DNA of 64,000 nucleotides. It comes from Rhodovulum imhoffii (GTDB lineage Bacteria; Pseudomonadota; Alphaproteobacteria; Rhodobacterales; Rhodobacteraceae). The stretch lies in contig NZ_QAAA01000004.1 in assembly GCF_003046545.1 (NCBI RefSeq), positions 62,001-126,000 of the forward strand. The letters run 5' to 3'. Under the pieces are notes generated by a model. The model was not told the origin of the DNA and made no database searches. It saw nothing but the letters and a program-made list of their open reading frames with translations. Positions 52,784 through 61,445 of this stretch are shown here, in pieces. The position numbers and the translations under genes are program-made. Position 1 is the first letter of the stretch. Every line of letters starts with the position of its first letter.

Positions 52784-53527
52784 TTGCCGTTTCTCCCCCA
52801 GACCGCCCGCCTTTCCGTCACGGCCGCGCTGCTGTTTCTGGCCGCCTGCGCAACCTCGGAACCGCCGGGCGCCATTGCCGACCCCTATGAGGCGCAGAAC
52901 CGTGAGGTGCATGCCGCCAACCGGGCGATCGATCGTCAGATCGTCCGCCCGGTTTCGCAGGGATATGGACGTATCGTGCCCGGGGCGGTGCGGCAGGGGG
53001 TGTCCAATTTTTCCGATAACCTGTCCCTGCCCGGCACGGTGGTGAACAACCTGTTGCAGGCCCGCCCCGGCGAGGCGCTGCAAAACACCGGGCGGTTCCT
53101 GTTCAACAGCACCATCGGGATCGCGGGGGTTTTCGACCCCTCCAGCAGCATCGGCCTTTATGAGAAAAAGGCCGATTTTGGCGAAACCCTGCATGTCTGG
53201 GGCGTGGGGGCCGGAAATTACGTCGAACTGCCGCTCATGGGGCCTTCGACGGAGCGTGACGTCGTCGGCAAGGTCGTTGATGCGGTGCTCAACCCGATGA
53301 GTCTTGTGCTGACACCCGCGGCGCGCACCGCCGGGCGTGTGGCCTGGGTCGGGGAACAGATTGGTGAACGCTACACCTATTCCGACGCCGTGGATTCTGT
53401 TCTATATGAGAGTGCCGACAGTTATGCTCAGGCCCGCTCGCTCTATCTTCAGAATCGCCGTCATGAGTTGGGGGGGGGTGAAGCGCCGGATTATTTTGAC
53501 CCGTATGAGGACCCTTATGAACAGTAA
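52784..53527 (+). CDS. mlaA: Phospholipid-binding lipoprotein MlaA (VacJ family)
   Basis: The 247-aa lipoprotein has the lipobox LFLAAC (Cys22) right after a short hydrophobic signal. The MlaA signatures follow: DPYEAQNREVHAANRAID, VRQGVSNFSDNLSLPGTVVNNLLQ, GRFLFNSTIGIAGVFDPSS and FGETLHVWGVGAGNYVELPLMGPST. MlaA removes misplaced phospholipid from the outer leaflet of the outer membrane and hands it to MlaC. The start is TTG 52784: it is in frame, has GAGGA 4 nt upstream and places the lipobox correctly. ATG codons further upstream would give an N-terminus without a lipoprotein signal. It overlaps mlaC by 11 nt. Confidence 0.92.
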   Translation: MPFLPQTARLSVTAALLFLAACATSEPPGAIADPYEAQNREVHAANRAIDRQIVRPVSQGYGRIVPGAVRQGVSNFSDNLSLPGTVVNNLLQARPGEALQNTGRFLFNSTIGIAGVFDPSSSIGLYEKKADFGETLHVWGVGAGNYVELPLMGPSTERDVVGKVVDAVLNPMSLVLTPAARTAGRVAWVGEQIGERYTYSDAVDSVLYESADSYAQARSLYLQNRRHELGGGEAPDYFDPYEDPYEQ

Positions 53528-54110
53528 TTTCAGCCGACGCGCGGTTCTGGCCGTCTTTGCCGGAGCGGCATTTTTTCGTCCTGCCTATGGGTTGAGCACA
53601 GGGCAGGCCAGCGACCTGGTCAATCGCCTTGTGGGGGAGATCAACACGGTGATCAACTCCGGCCGGTCCGAGCGCCAGATGTATGCCGAGTTCGAGCGTA
53701 TCTTTACCCGCTACGCGGATGTGCCCATCATTGCCCGCAGCGCGCTGGGCGTCGCCGCCCGCTCAGCCAGCCAGGCGCAGATGAATGCGTTCACCACCGC
53801 GTTCCGTGGCTATATCTCGCGCAAGTATGGGCGTGAGTTCCGCCGTTTTATCGGCGGGGAACTGCGCGTGGAACAGGCGCGTCCGGTCAAAAGCTTTTAC
53901 GAAGTCAAGTCCACCGCCTACCTGCGTGGCGAAGCGCCGATCGACGTGATCTTCCTTGTCTCCGACCGCAGCGGCAAGAACCTGTTTTTCAATCTTTATA
54001 TTGAGGGCGTGAACATCCTTGCCACCGAACGCACAGAGATAGGGGCGATGCTGGACCGCCGTGGCGGTAACCTTGACGCGTTGATTCGCGATCTCAAGAC
54101 GGCAGGCTGA
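53517..54110 (+). CDS. mlaC: Phospholipid transport protein MlaC (periplasmic, Ttg2-family)
   Basis: The 197-aa precursor has the N-terminus MNSNFSRRAVLAVFAGAAFF, in which an RR pair precedes the hydrophobic region, so export could be Tat-dependent. The mature protein shows the MlaC/Tol_Tol_Ttg2 pattern: MYAEFERIFTRYADVPIIARSALG, FTTAFRGYISRKYGREF, VKSFYEVKSTAYLRGEAPIDVIFLVSDRSGKNLFFNLYIEGVNIL. It carries phospholipids between MlaA and the inner-membrane MlaFEDB complex. ATG 53517 has GAGGA 5 nt before it. Together with mlaA it forms a two-gene unit; the inner-membrane complex is not in the window. Confidence 0.9.
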   Translation: MNSNFSRRAVLAVFAGAAFFRPAYGLSTGQASDLVNRLVGEINTVINSGRSERQMYAEFERIFTRYADVPIIARSALGVAARSASQAQMNAFTTAFRGYISRKYGREFRRFIGGELRVEQARPVKSFYEVKSTAYLRGEAPIDVIFLVSDRSGKNLFFNLYIEGVNILATERTEIGAMLDRRGGNLDALIRDLKTAG

Positions 54111-54115
54111 CCGGC

Positions 54116-56251
54116 CTATCTGCCCAGCAGGTTCCGCAACACCTGGTTCAGGATGTTTTCTGCTTCGTGATCGCGCGACCGCTGTCGCGGGACGGGGTCG
54201 CGCGCAGGGGCGCGGGGCGGTTCGGGCACCAGCATCGGCAATGGATGGGCGGGCAGCCCCCTGTGGACACGGATCATGGTTTCGCGCCAGATTTCGGCGG
54301 GAAGGCTGCTGCCGGTAACTCCGCTCAGGGGTGTGTTGTCATCGTAGCCCATCCAGACCCCGGCCACGTAATCGGCGGTGAAACCGATAAACCACGCATC
54401 TCGTGCGGCCGATGTCGTTCCGGTTTTTCCGGCGGCCTGCCGGCCCTCCAGCTTGGCGCGGCGGCCGGTGCCGTCCTCGATGACCCTGTACATCATGTAG
54501 GTCAGGCTGCGCGCTGCGCGCTCGGAGATCACACGCTCTCCCATTCCGCCGGACTGTCCCATCAGGGGGGTCCCGTCACCTTTCAGGCGCAGGTCCACCA
54601 GCCCGTAGGGCGCGACCGAGCTGCCGCCATTCAGAACTCCCGCATAGGCCCCTGTCATCTCCAGCAGGGTGGATTCTGACGCGCCCAATGCCATTGCCGG
54701 CCCGGCAGCCAGATCGCTTTCGATACCGAAATCGGCGGCGATCTTGCGCACGTTCTCCAGCCCGACGGAATCGGCCACGCGTACCGTCGGAACGTTCAGA
54801 GAGTGGCGCAGGGCGTCGGTCAGCGTGACGCGTCCGCGAAATTGTCGGTCATAGTTGCGGGGCGAATACGGGCCGGAGCCGGGCACGTTGAAGGTGACGG
54901 GTTCATCCACCACCGTGGCATCGGGCGTGAAGCCCAGATCCAGGGCCGCCGCGTAGACGAAGGGTTTGAAGGAAGACCCGGTCTGGCGCAGCGCCATGGT
55001 GGCACGGTTGAAGGCCCCCTCGGTTTTCGTCTTGCGCCCGCCAACCATGGCGCGCACCGCGCCGTCGGCGGACATCACCACGATTGCCGCCTGCGCTTTT
55101 GACCCTTCTTTAACTCTGGTTTCAAAGATATGTTTCAGCGCCTCTTCCGCACTGCGCTGGAGCGCGGGGTCGAATGTCGTGCGCAGGACGACATCTTCGG
55201 TGGTGTCACGGGTCAGAAAATCCGGCCCCATCCCCATGACCCAGTCTGCGAAATATCCCCCCGCGCGCGCCTCGGCGGCTTCGGACAGTTCGGCGGGGGT
55301 GGCGCGGGCGGTCTCAAGCTCGGCTTGGGTCAGGTAGCCCTGGTCCTCCATCAGGCCGAGAATCAGGTTGGCCCGATCGCGGGAGCGTTGCAGGTTGTTC
55401 GTCGGCGCGTAGGTGGTGGGGGCTTTCAAAAGCCCGGCCAGCATCGCGGCTTCGGCGGCATCGACCTGGTTGGCGGACTTGCCGAAGTAACGCTGGGCGG
55501 CGGCCTCGAACCCGCGTGCGCCGGCGCCCAGATAGGCGCGGTTGAGGTAGATCGTCAGGATCTCGTTCTTGGAATATTTCACCTCCATCGCCATGGCATA
55601 GACGGCCTCTTTCGCCTTGCGCCACAGCGTGGTGCGGCGGCAGTCGGCTTCATATTCGGCTTCGTTTTTCCATTTATCCGGGTCATAGAGCACGCCAAGG
55701 CACAGAAGTTTCGCCGTCTGCTGGGTGATGGTCGACCCCCCGTGCCCGGAAAGCGGCCCGCGCCCCTCCGACAGGTTGATGCTAATCGCACTGGCGATGC
55801 CGCGCGGGCTGAGCCCGAAATGGCGGTAGAAGCGCTTGTCCTCGGTCGCGATGACCGCATGCTTGAGCACTGGCGCCACGGTGTCGGCGGTGATCTGCCC
55901 GCCGAACTGTTCGCCCCGCCAGGCGAAGACCTCTCCGTTCCGGTCCAGCATGGTGACCGATCCACGCGTGCGCCCGTCCAACTGGGCAGAGATCGGCGGT
56001 AAGGTGGTGGACATGTAGGCCACCGAAAGCCCCAGGATCAGTGCCACCGCCAACCCGGCGCGCAGGGTCACCCCCCATACCAGGCGCCAGGCCCAGCCGA
56101 AAAGCCGCCGCACCACCCCCCGGCGCGGTTTCGCGGCGCGGCGCGGGGTACGTGTGCGCCTGGCGGGTTTGGCGGGTTTGGCCGGCTTGCGGCGTTTCTT
56201 TGGTCGCCGGTCAGCCACGAGGGGCGGTTTGCGTCTGCCGGTGCTGCTCAT
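54116..56251 (-). CDS. Class A penicillin-binding protein 1A (transglycosylase/transpeptidase)
   Basis: The 711-aa protein has a basic proline/lysine-rich N-terminus (RKPAKPAKPARRTRTPRR) and a transmembrane helix (about 62-82). A GT51 glycosyltransferase domain follows, with Glu137 in EDKRFYRHFG and GGSTITQQTAKLLCLG. The transpeptidase has SxxK at S426-SFK (TGSSFKPF), SxN in RHSLNVPTVR and KTG in AAGKTGTTS. It polymerises and cross-links peptidoglycan in the periplasm. The start ATG 56251 (MSSTGRR) keeps the normal length. It is divergent from glnK with 235 bp between and convergent with mlaC with 5 bp between the stops. Confidence 0.95.
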   Translation of the reverse strand: MSSTGRRKPPLVADRRPKKRRKPAKPAKPARRTRTPRRAAKPRRGVVRRLFGWAWRLVWGVTLRAGLAVALILGLSVAYMSTTLPPISAQLDGRTRGSVTMLDRNGEVFAWRGEQFGGQITADTVAPVLKHAVIATEDKRFYRHFGLSPRGIASAISINLSEGRGPLSGHGGSTITQQTAKLLCLGVLYDPDKWKNEAEYEADCRRTTLWRKAKEAVYAMAMEVKYSKNEILTIYLNRAYLGAGARGFEAAAQRYFGKSANQVDAAEAAMLAGLLKAPTTYAPTNNLQRSRDRANLILGLMEDQGYLTQAELETARATPAELSEAAEARAGGYFADWVMGMGPDFLTRDTTEDVVLRTTFDPALQRSAEEALKHIFETRVKEGSKAQAAIVVMSADGAVRAMVGGRKTKTEGAFNRATMALRQTGSSFKPFVYAAALDLGFTPDATVVDEPVTFNVPGSGPYSPRNYDRQFRGRVTLTDALRHSLNVPTVRVADSVGLENVRKIAADFGIESDLAAGPAMALGASESTLLEMTGAYAGVLNGGSSVAPYGLVDLRLKGDGTPLMGQSGGMGERVISERAARSLTYMMYRVIEDGTGRRAKLEGRQAAGKTGTTSAARDAWFIGFTADYVAGVWMGYDDNTPLSGVTGSSLPAEIWRETMIRVHRGLPAHPLPMLVPEPPRAPARDPVPRQRSRDHEAENILNQVLRNLLGR

Positions 56252-56356
56252 GCTGGGCGCCTCTAATTTTTGGGACACCATAGCGCGCCTTTCGCGGATT
56301 GTGGAGCACCCAGCGCGGTTTCAGATCCGCCTAAATTTTAGTCACCTGTCGCGTAT

Positions 56357-56374
56357 TGTGCAAAAGATGTGCAA
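56357..56374. repeat. 7-bp direct repeat TGTGCAA with 11-bp period upstream of glnK
   Basis: TGTGCAA occurs at 56357-56363 and 56368-56374, one helical turn apart, within the 235-bp gap between the divergent PBP1A and glnK genes. It could be a regulator's site on one face of the helix. No exact match to the NtrC dyad (TGCAC-N5-GTGCA-like) is present. A short C5/G5 dyad near 56444-56457 follows before glnK. Confidence 0.45.
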
Positions 56375-56486
56375 CATTGCCGCGCTGCAGCACACCGGCA
56401 GGCGCCTGTTTCTTGAGCGTTCCCCAATTCGGCCCCCCAATCGGGGGTATCCCGCAGGGCAGCCTGCCAACCGGAAGGGGCAAGAC

Positions 56487-56825
56487 GTGAAACTGATCAT
56501 TGCAGCAATCAAGCCATTCAAGCTGGAGGAGGTCCGGGAATCCCTGACTGCCATCGGTGTGCGCGGCATGATGGTGACCGAGATCAAAGGCTTTGGTTCT
56601 CAGTCCGGTCACACCGAAATTTATCGCGGTGCGGAATATGCCGTGAACTTCGTTCCCAAGGTCAAACTGGAAATCGTGGTGCCGTCGGCAATGGCCGACC
56701 AGGTGCTTGAGACCATCGCCCGTACCGCCAAGACCGACAAGATCGGCGATGGGAAAATCTTCGTGCTCGACGTCAACCAGGCGGTGCGGGTGCGCACCGG
56801 CGAAACCGGCGAAGACGCCGTGTAA
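56487..56825 (+). CDS. glnK: Nitrogen regulatory protein P-II (GlnK type)
   Basis: The 112-aa protein has the PII features: KLIIAAIKPFKLEEVRESL at the N-terminus, the T-loop YRGAEY with the uridylylation site Tyr51, and KIGDGKIFVLDVNQAVRVRTGE in the B- and C-loops. PII senses ATP/ADP and 2-oxoglutarate and blocks AmtB when nitrogen is abundant. Linkage to amtB (28 bp downstream) supports GlnK rather than GlnB. The start is GTG 56487 with GGAAGGGG 6 nt before it; upstream open frame lacks PII residues. It is probably induced under nitrogen limitation via NtrC. Confidence 0.96.
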   Translation: MKLIIAAIKPFKLEEVRESLTAIGVRGMMVTEIKGFGSQSGHTEIYRGAEYAVNFVPKVKLEIVVPSAMADQVLETIARTAKTDKIGDGKIFVLDVNQAVRVRTGETGEDAV

Positions 56826-56853
56826 GCAGCACCCCAGGAAAGGATCAAGACAG

Positions 56854-58182
56854 ATGAAACCGATGAAATTCCTCCCCCTCGCCGTGCTGGCGCTGGCCCC
56901 GCAGCTGGCGCTGGCGCAGGAGGCCGCGCCGTCCGCCGTGCCGGGCGAACAGACGGCTTATATCTTTACAACGTTCTTGTTTCTCGTCGGCGGCTTTCTG
57001 GTGTTCTGGATGGCTGCGGGTTTTGCCATGCTGGAGGCCGGGCTGGTCCGGTCCAAGAACGTGGCGACGCAACTGACCAAGAACATCAGTCTCTTCTCCA
57101 TCGCGGTCATCATGTATTATCTCATGGGGTATGCAATCATGTACCCCGATGATGACGGCTGGATGATCAAGGGGCTTTTGGGGTCGTTTGGTGTGACCTC
57201 TCTGGAGCCTGTGGGCCTTGCGCCAGAAGCGGCGGACCTGGGGTACGCCTCGGCGGGGTCGGACTTCTTCTTCCAGATCATGTTCTGCGCCACGGCGGCC
57301 TCGGTTGTCTCCGGAACACTGGCAGAGCGTATCAAGCTCTGGCCGTTCCTCGCCTTTGTGGTCGTGCTGACCGGGCTGATCTACCCGATCCAGGCCAGTT
57401 GGGTCTGGGGGGGCGGCTGGTTGTCTGAAATGGGCTTCTCCGATTTCGCGGGGTCCACGCTGGTGCATGCGGTGGGCGGCTTCGCGGCGCTGGCCGGCGC
57501 TATCGTCCTGGGACCGCGGATCGGCAAGTACGGCAAGAACGGGTCGGTACAGCCGTTTCCGGGCTCCAACCTTGCGCTGGCCACGCTGGGCACCTTCTGC
57601 CTGTGGCTGGGCTGGTTCGGGTTCAATGGCGGGTCCCAGCTTGCCATGGGAACGGTCAGCGATGTAACCGATGTCAGCCGGATCTTTGCCAACACCAACG
57701 CAGCCGCGGCCGCGGGTGCGGTGGCCGCGCTGGTTCTCACGCAGCTGCGATATGGCAAGGTCGATCTGACAATGGTGCTTAACGGTGCGCTGGCCGGGCT
57801 GGTCGCCATCACGGCAGAGCCGCTCTATCCCAGCCTGACCGAGGCGACCCTGATCGGGGCCATCGGCGGTGTGATCGTGGTGTTCACGGTGCCCCTGCTG
57901 GACAAGCTGAAGATCGACGATGTTGTCGGGGCCATCCCGGTGCATCTGGTTGCGGGGCTGTGGGGCACGTTTGTCGCGGCCTGGTCAAACCCGGATGTGA
58001 CCTATGGCGTACAGCTCCTGGGCTTTGTCTCGATCGGAGCCTTCGTGTTTGTCCTCAGTTTCGTGGCCTTCACGGTTCTCAAGGCGACGATCGGCCTGCG
58101 TGTCAGCCCCGAGGAGGAGGCCAATGGCATCGATGTGGCGGAACTGGGCCTTGAGGCCTACCCGGAATTCGCCAAGGGCTGA
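56854..58182 (+). CDS. amtB: Ammonium transporter AmtB
   Basis: The 442-aa precursor has a signal peptide (MKPMKFLPLAVLALAPQLALAQ) and 11 transmembrane helices. The twin-histidine pore is visible, with the first histidine in STLVHAVGGFAALAGA and the second in IPVHLVAGLWGT. The family signature DFAGSTLVH is also present. The gene carries ammonium (NH4+/NH3) inward. ATG 56854 follows AGGAAAGGA. The glnK-amtB order is the usual bacterial operon. A strong intrinsic terminator lies 23 bp after the stop. Confidence 0.96.
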   Translation: MKPMKFLPLAVLALAPQLALAQEAAPSAVPGEQTAYIFTTFLFLVGGFLVFWMAAGFAMLEAGLVRSKNVATQLTKNISLFSIAVIMYYLMGYAIMYPDDDGWMIKGLLGSFGVTSLEPVGLAPEAADLGYASAGSDFFFQIMFCATAASVVSGTLAERIKLWPFLAFVVVLTGLIYPIQASWVWGGGWLSEMGFSDFAGSTLVHAVGGFAALAGAIVLGPRIGKYGKNGSVQPFPGSNLALATLGTFCLWLGWFGFNGGSQLAMGTVSDVTDVSRIFANTNAAAAAGAVAALVLTQLRYGKVDLTMVLNGALAGLVAITAEPLYPSLTEATLIGAIGGVIVVFTVPLLDKLKIDDVVGAIPVHLVAGLWGTFVAAWSNPDVTYGVQLLGFVSIGAFVFVLSFVAFTVLKATIGLRVSPEEEANGIDVAELGLEAYPEFAKG

Positions 58183-58204
58183 AAAAGCCAGACCCTGATC
58201 CTGA

Positions 58205-58229
58205 CCCGGGCGCTTGCGCCCGGGTTTTT
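58205..58229 (+). terminator. Intrinsic terminator of the glnK-amtB operon
   Basis: CCCGGGCGC (58205-58213) pairs perfectly with GCGCCCGGG (58216-58224) and is followed directly by T5 (58225-58229). It is a textbook Rho-independent terminator beginning 23 bp after the amtB stop. The remaining 58230-58466 holds no recognised gene. Confidence 0.92.
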
Positions 58230-58466
58230 GCCGTGCGTGCAAGGCGGGGCGCTTATCGTCACTCCGGAAGAAAGATGACTGGCCGTTCCTCGGGCGGGCC
58301 ATGAAATCCCCTCCCCCGCAGGCAAGCCCGGCCCCGATATAGTCCCGACTGGCCGCGTCCCCGGCGGCGCGCCCGCGCGATCGGGCCCGCACTGTCCGGC
58401 GCGGTACGGGGTCTGGGCCGTATCGCCCGAACCCGCGAAAGGGTGTTCCCACGGGGTGGGGGCCGG

Positions 58467-59114
58467 TTACTGCGCCTGCCCATAGCCGGCGGAAAACTGC
58501 GCGACGGCCTCGGCCATCTGGGCGCGGGTCAGAACCGGCGGGGTCCCCAAAAGCAGCGCGCCGTGATACTGGCGGGCAAGCGCCTCGACCTCCACCGCCA
58601 GCCACATCGCCTTTTCGAGGCTGGCTTCCGTGGCGAGCATTCCGTGGTGGGCCATCAGGCAGGCCTTGCGCCCTTTCAGCGCCTCAAGAACCGCGTCGGA
58701 AAGGGCCTGTGTTCCGAAAGTGGCATAAGGTGCGCAGCGAATGCTATCGCCCCCCGCGGCGGCGACCATGTAATGCACCGCCGGGATGTGCCGGTGTTGG
58801 ATGGCCAGCGTCGTGCAATAGGGGGCATGCGCGTGGACCACCGCGTTCAGCTCCGGGCGGGCGCGCAGGATATCCCGGTGAAAGCGCCACTCGCTGGAGG
58901 GCTTGCGCGACCCGTGGGGCGTGCCGTCCATGCCAAGGAACACGATGTCTTCGGGGACCAGCGCTTCGTAGGGGATGGAGCTGGGCGTGATCAGCAGTCC
59001 CTCTGCGTGGCGAAGGCTGATATTACCCGAACTGCCCTGGTTCAGCCCAAGCCGGTTCATGTCCAGGCAGGCGCGGATGATCGCCTGCCGCCTGTCCTGT
59101 TCCGAAACTGTCAT
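58467..59114 (-). CDS. Class II aldolase/adducin family protein (L-fuculose-phosphate-aldolase-like)
   Basis: The 215-aa protein matches FucA in its active-site residues: Glu75 (in SSEWRFH), His94 and His96 (VVHAHAPYCTTLA) and His156 (LMAHHGM), compared with E73, H92, H94 and H155 of E. coli FucA. It binds zinc and cleaves or forms aldol bonds in sugar phosphates. The substrate might be fuculose, rhamnulose or a methylthioribulose-like phosphate. ATG 59114 is preceded by AAAGGA. It has no sugar kinase or isomerase partner nearby. Confidence 0.9.
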   Translation of the reverse strand: MTVSEQDRRQAIIRACLDMNRLGLNQGSSGNISLRHAEGLLITPSSIPYEALVPEDIVFLGMDGTPHGSRKPSSEWRFHRDILRARPELNAVVHAHAPYCTTLAIQHRHIPAVHYMVAAAGGDSIRCAPYATFGTQALSDAVLEALKGRKACLMAHHGMLATEASLEKAMWLAVEVEALARQYHGALLLGTPPVLTRAQMAEAVAQFSAGYGQAQ

Positions 59115-59181
59115 CTGCGGTCCTTTCGGGGTGGGTTTGGGCCGCCTTGCGCGGCGGCGCAAGGGTGCGCGCTGTCGCGCC

Positions 59182-59640
59182 CTAGACCGGCAGTGCCGTG
59201 GTCTTGAACACCGTGCGCAGCGCAAAGGAGGATTGCATCTGCGCCACGCCCGGCAACCGGGTCAGGTATTGCCGGTGAATGCGGGCGAAATCTTCGCTGT
59301 CTTCGGCGACGATTTTCAGCAGGTAATCGGCGCTGCCGGCCATCAGGTGGCATTCCAGCACGTCGGGGATCCGGGCGACGGCCTTTTCGAAGGATTCAAG
59401 CGTTTCGTCGGCCTGTCCACGCAGGGTGATCTCCACGAACACGGTTGTCGGGCGGCCCAGCTTGCGTGGGTCCAGCAGCGCAACGTAATCGCGGATAAAC
59501 CCTGCCTTCTCCAGCCTCTGTACACGCCGGTGACAGGCCGAAGGGGAGAGGTTCACACGCTCTGACAAGTCGGCGTTGGAAATCCGCCCTTGTCTTTGCA
59601 AGACTTTCAGAAGACGGCGGTCCGTCGCGTCCAGATCCAT
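59182..59640 (-). CDS. Lrp/AsnC-family transcriptional regulator (probable regulator of ald)
   Basis: The 152-aa protein has an N-terminal helix-turn-helix (DATDRRLLKVLQRQGRISNADLSERVNLSPSACHRRVQRLEKAGFI). The C-terminal RAM/AsnC ligand domain follows (VFVEITLRGQADETLESFEKAVARIPDVLECHLMAGSADYLLKI). It is divergent from ald with 144 bp between starts, the arrangement of AldR-type activators that sense alanine. The gap has AT-rich patches with GAAA/TTTC pairs (around 59659-59667 and 59704-59719). The start ATG 59640 (MDLDATD) gives family length; upstream residues are not conserved. Confidence 0.92.
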   Translation of the reverse strand: MDLDATDRRLLKVLQRQGRISNADLSERVNLSPSACHRRVQRLEKAGFIRDYVALLDPRKLGRPTTVFVEITLRGQADETLESFEKAVARIPDVLECHLMAGSADYLLKIVAEDSEDFARIHRQYLTRLPGVAQMQSSFALRTVFKTTALPV

Positions 59641-59784
59641 GAAGTTGCACAATCCTTCGAAAATTTCAGGGAATGGTGCGAAGATCTTTTGGGATGTCAA
59701 AGCTGAAAATAACGATTTCAAAAAAACTTCGCGCTGAAAACCGGCAAGCTGTTATTGTAAATGCATCGGATTTGGGAAAAAACC

Positions 59785-60903
59785 ATGCGTATTGGATGCC
59801 CGAAAGAGATCAAGCCGCAAGAATTTCGTGTCGGCATGACACCCTACGCGGTGCGGGAGGCCATCGTCCATGGCCACGAGCTGTTGATCGAGGCCGGTGC
59901 GGGGGAAGGCGCGGGGTTTCTCGATGCCGATTACATCGCCGCAGGCGCTGCGATTGCCGAAACCGCAGAGCAGGTCTTTGCCCGCGCCGAGATGATCGTG
60001 AAAGTCAAGGAACCGCTGGCCGTGGAACGCGCCCGTCTGCGCGAGGGGCAGGTTCTGTTCACATACTTGCATCTTGCCCCGGACCCGGCCCAGACGCAGG
60101 ACCTTCTGGACAGTGGGGTCACCGCGATCGCCTATGAGACCGTGACCGGCGCCCATGGCGGGTTGCCGTTGCTGGCCCCGATGTCAGAGGTCGCCGGGCG
60201 GCTGGCCCCGCAGATGGGGGCTTGGGCGCTGCAAAAGGCCAATGGCGGGCGCGGGGTGCTGTTGGGAGGGGTGCCCGGAGTTCCCCCCGCGAAAGTCCTG
60301 GTGGTCGGTGGCGGGGTGGTGGGCACCCAGGCGGCGCGCATTGCCGTGGGCATGGGGGCCGAGGTTTCGGTGCTGGATCTGTCCCTGCGCCGGCTGCGCT
60401 ACCTCGATGAGACATTCGGCGGGCGGATTCGTACACTTTATTCTTCGCGCGGCGCCCTCGAAGAGATGCTGGCGGTTGCGGACATGGTCGTGGGGGCGGT
60501 TCTGATTCCCGGCGCGGCGGCCCCCAAGCTGGTGCGCCGGGAGGATCTGACCCGCATGAAGTCCGGTGCGGTTCTGGTCGATGTCGCCATCGACCAGGGC
60601 GGGTGTTTTGAAACGTCACGCCCCACCACCCACGAGGCTCCGGTGTTCGAGGTCGACGGCATTTTGCATTACTGTGTGGCGAACATGCCCGGTGCGGTCG
60701 CGCGCAGCGCAACCGTGGCGCTGGGCAATGCCACGATGCCATTCCTTCTGGCGCTGGCGGACAAGGGCTGGCGGCAGGCCTGTGCAGAGGATCCGCATCT
60801 GCTGGCGGGGCTCAACACTCACGCAGGGAAGCTGACCTATGCTGCGGTGGGCAAGGCGCAGGAGAAAGACGTGCTGTCCCCTGCGCTCGCACTCAAGATA
60901 TAG
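59785..60903 (+). CDS. ald: Alanine dehydrogenase
   Basis: The 372-aa protein is full length. It has [20 protein letters not shown] at the start, catalytic Lys75 (VKVKEPL) and His96 (FTYLHLAPD), and the NAD motif [26 protein letters not shown]. The signature [22 protein letters not shown] follows. It catalyses reversible NAD-dependent deamination of L-alanine to pyruvate and ammonia. It lies divergently next to an Lrp-like regulator. The start ATG 59785 was preferred over the in-frame ATG 59761, which adds eight residues not seen in the family. Confidence 0.96.
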   Translation: MRIGCPKEIKPQEFRVGMTPYAVREAIVHGHELLIEAGAGEGAGFLDADYIAAGAAIAETAEQVFARAEMIVKVKEPLAVERARLREGQVLFTYLHLAPDPAQTQDLLDSGVTAIAYETVTGAHGGLPLLAPMSEVAGRLAPQMGAWALQKANGGRGVLLGGVPGVPPAKVLVVGGGVVGTQAARIAVGMGAEVSVLDLSLRRLRYLDETFGGRIRTLYSSRGALEEMLAVADMVVGAVLIPGAAAPKLVRREDLTRMKSGAVLVDVAIDQGGCFETSRPTTHEAPVFEVDGILHYCVANMPGAVARSATVALGNATMPFLLALADKGWRQACAEDPHLLAGLNTHAGKLTYAAVGKAQEKDVLSPALALKI

Positions 60904-60906
60904 ATC

Positions 60907-61332
60907 CTATGCGCGCTTCAAAAGATCGCGGATTTCGGTCAGCAGGTCTTCCTGAGTCGGGCCGGCGGGGGTGTCTTCGGCCGCGCCGCCTTTCGAGGCC
61001 ATATCCTTGATCTTGTTGACATAGCGCACCAGCAGGAACACGACGAAAGCGACGATCAGGAAGTTGATCACCGCGTTCAGGAACGCCCCGTAGGCGAAGA
61101 CCGCCGCGCCCGCGTCCCGCGCCGCCGCAAGGGAGGGGTAATTCCCCGCACCGCTGAGCACGATGAACTGGTTGGAAAAATCCACCCCGCCCGTAAGCAG
61201 CCCGATGATCGGGTTGATCAGGTCATCGACAACCGAAGTCACGATGGCCGTGAATGCAGCCCCGATAATGATGCCGACAGCCATGTCCATGGCATTGCCC
61301 TTGGCAATGAACGCCCTGAATTCCTTGAACAT
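60907..61332 (-). CDS. mscL: Large-conductance mechanosensitive channel MscL
   Basis: The 141-aa protein has the MscL pattern: [44 protein letters not shown] (N-terminal helix and TM1), [25 protein letters not shown] (TM2), and an acidic C-terminal helix ([15 protein letters not shown]). It opens as a pentamer to release solutes during osmotic downshock. It is convergent with ald, with only 3 bp between the stops. Confidence 0.96.
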   Translation of the reverse strand: MFKEFRAFIAKGNAMDMAVGIIIGAAFTAIVTSVVDDLINPIIGLLTGGVDFSNQFIVLSGAGNYPSLAAARDAGAAVFAYGAFLNAVINFLIVAFVVFLLVRYVNKIKDMASKGGAAEDTPAGPTQEDLLTEIRDLLKRA

Positions 61333-61445
61333 TATTCACATGTCTCCTTCGCGCGATTGGCGATCAGTTTAACACGGTCTTTTCCGGGGCGGTTGCATTT
61401 TCTCAGGCCGGGGCGCAAAAACACCCTGCACAGGAAAGGAACGCC

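Noticed and set aside
56352-56374. A sigma-54 promoter reading towards PBP1A (TTGCAC-N5-TTGCA)
   Set aside because: The spacing fits, but the invariant GG of the -24 element is TG, and the direction is away from the nitrogen genes, where such a promoter would be expected.
58230-58466. A gene or RNA after the amtB terminator
   Set aside because: No open frame with a start signal and no convincing structure; GC-rich spacer only.
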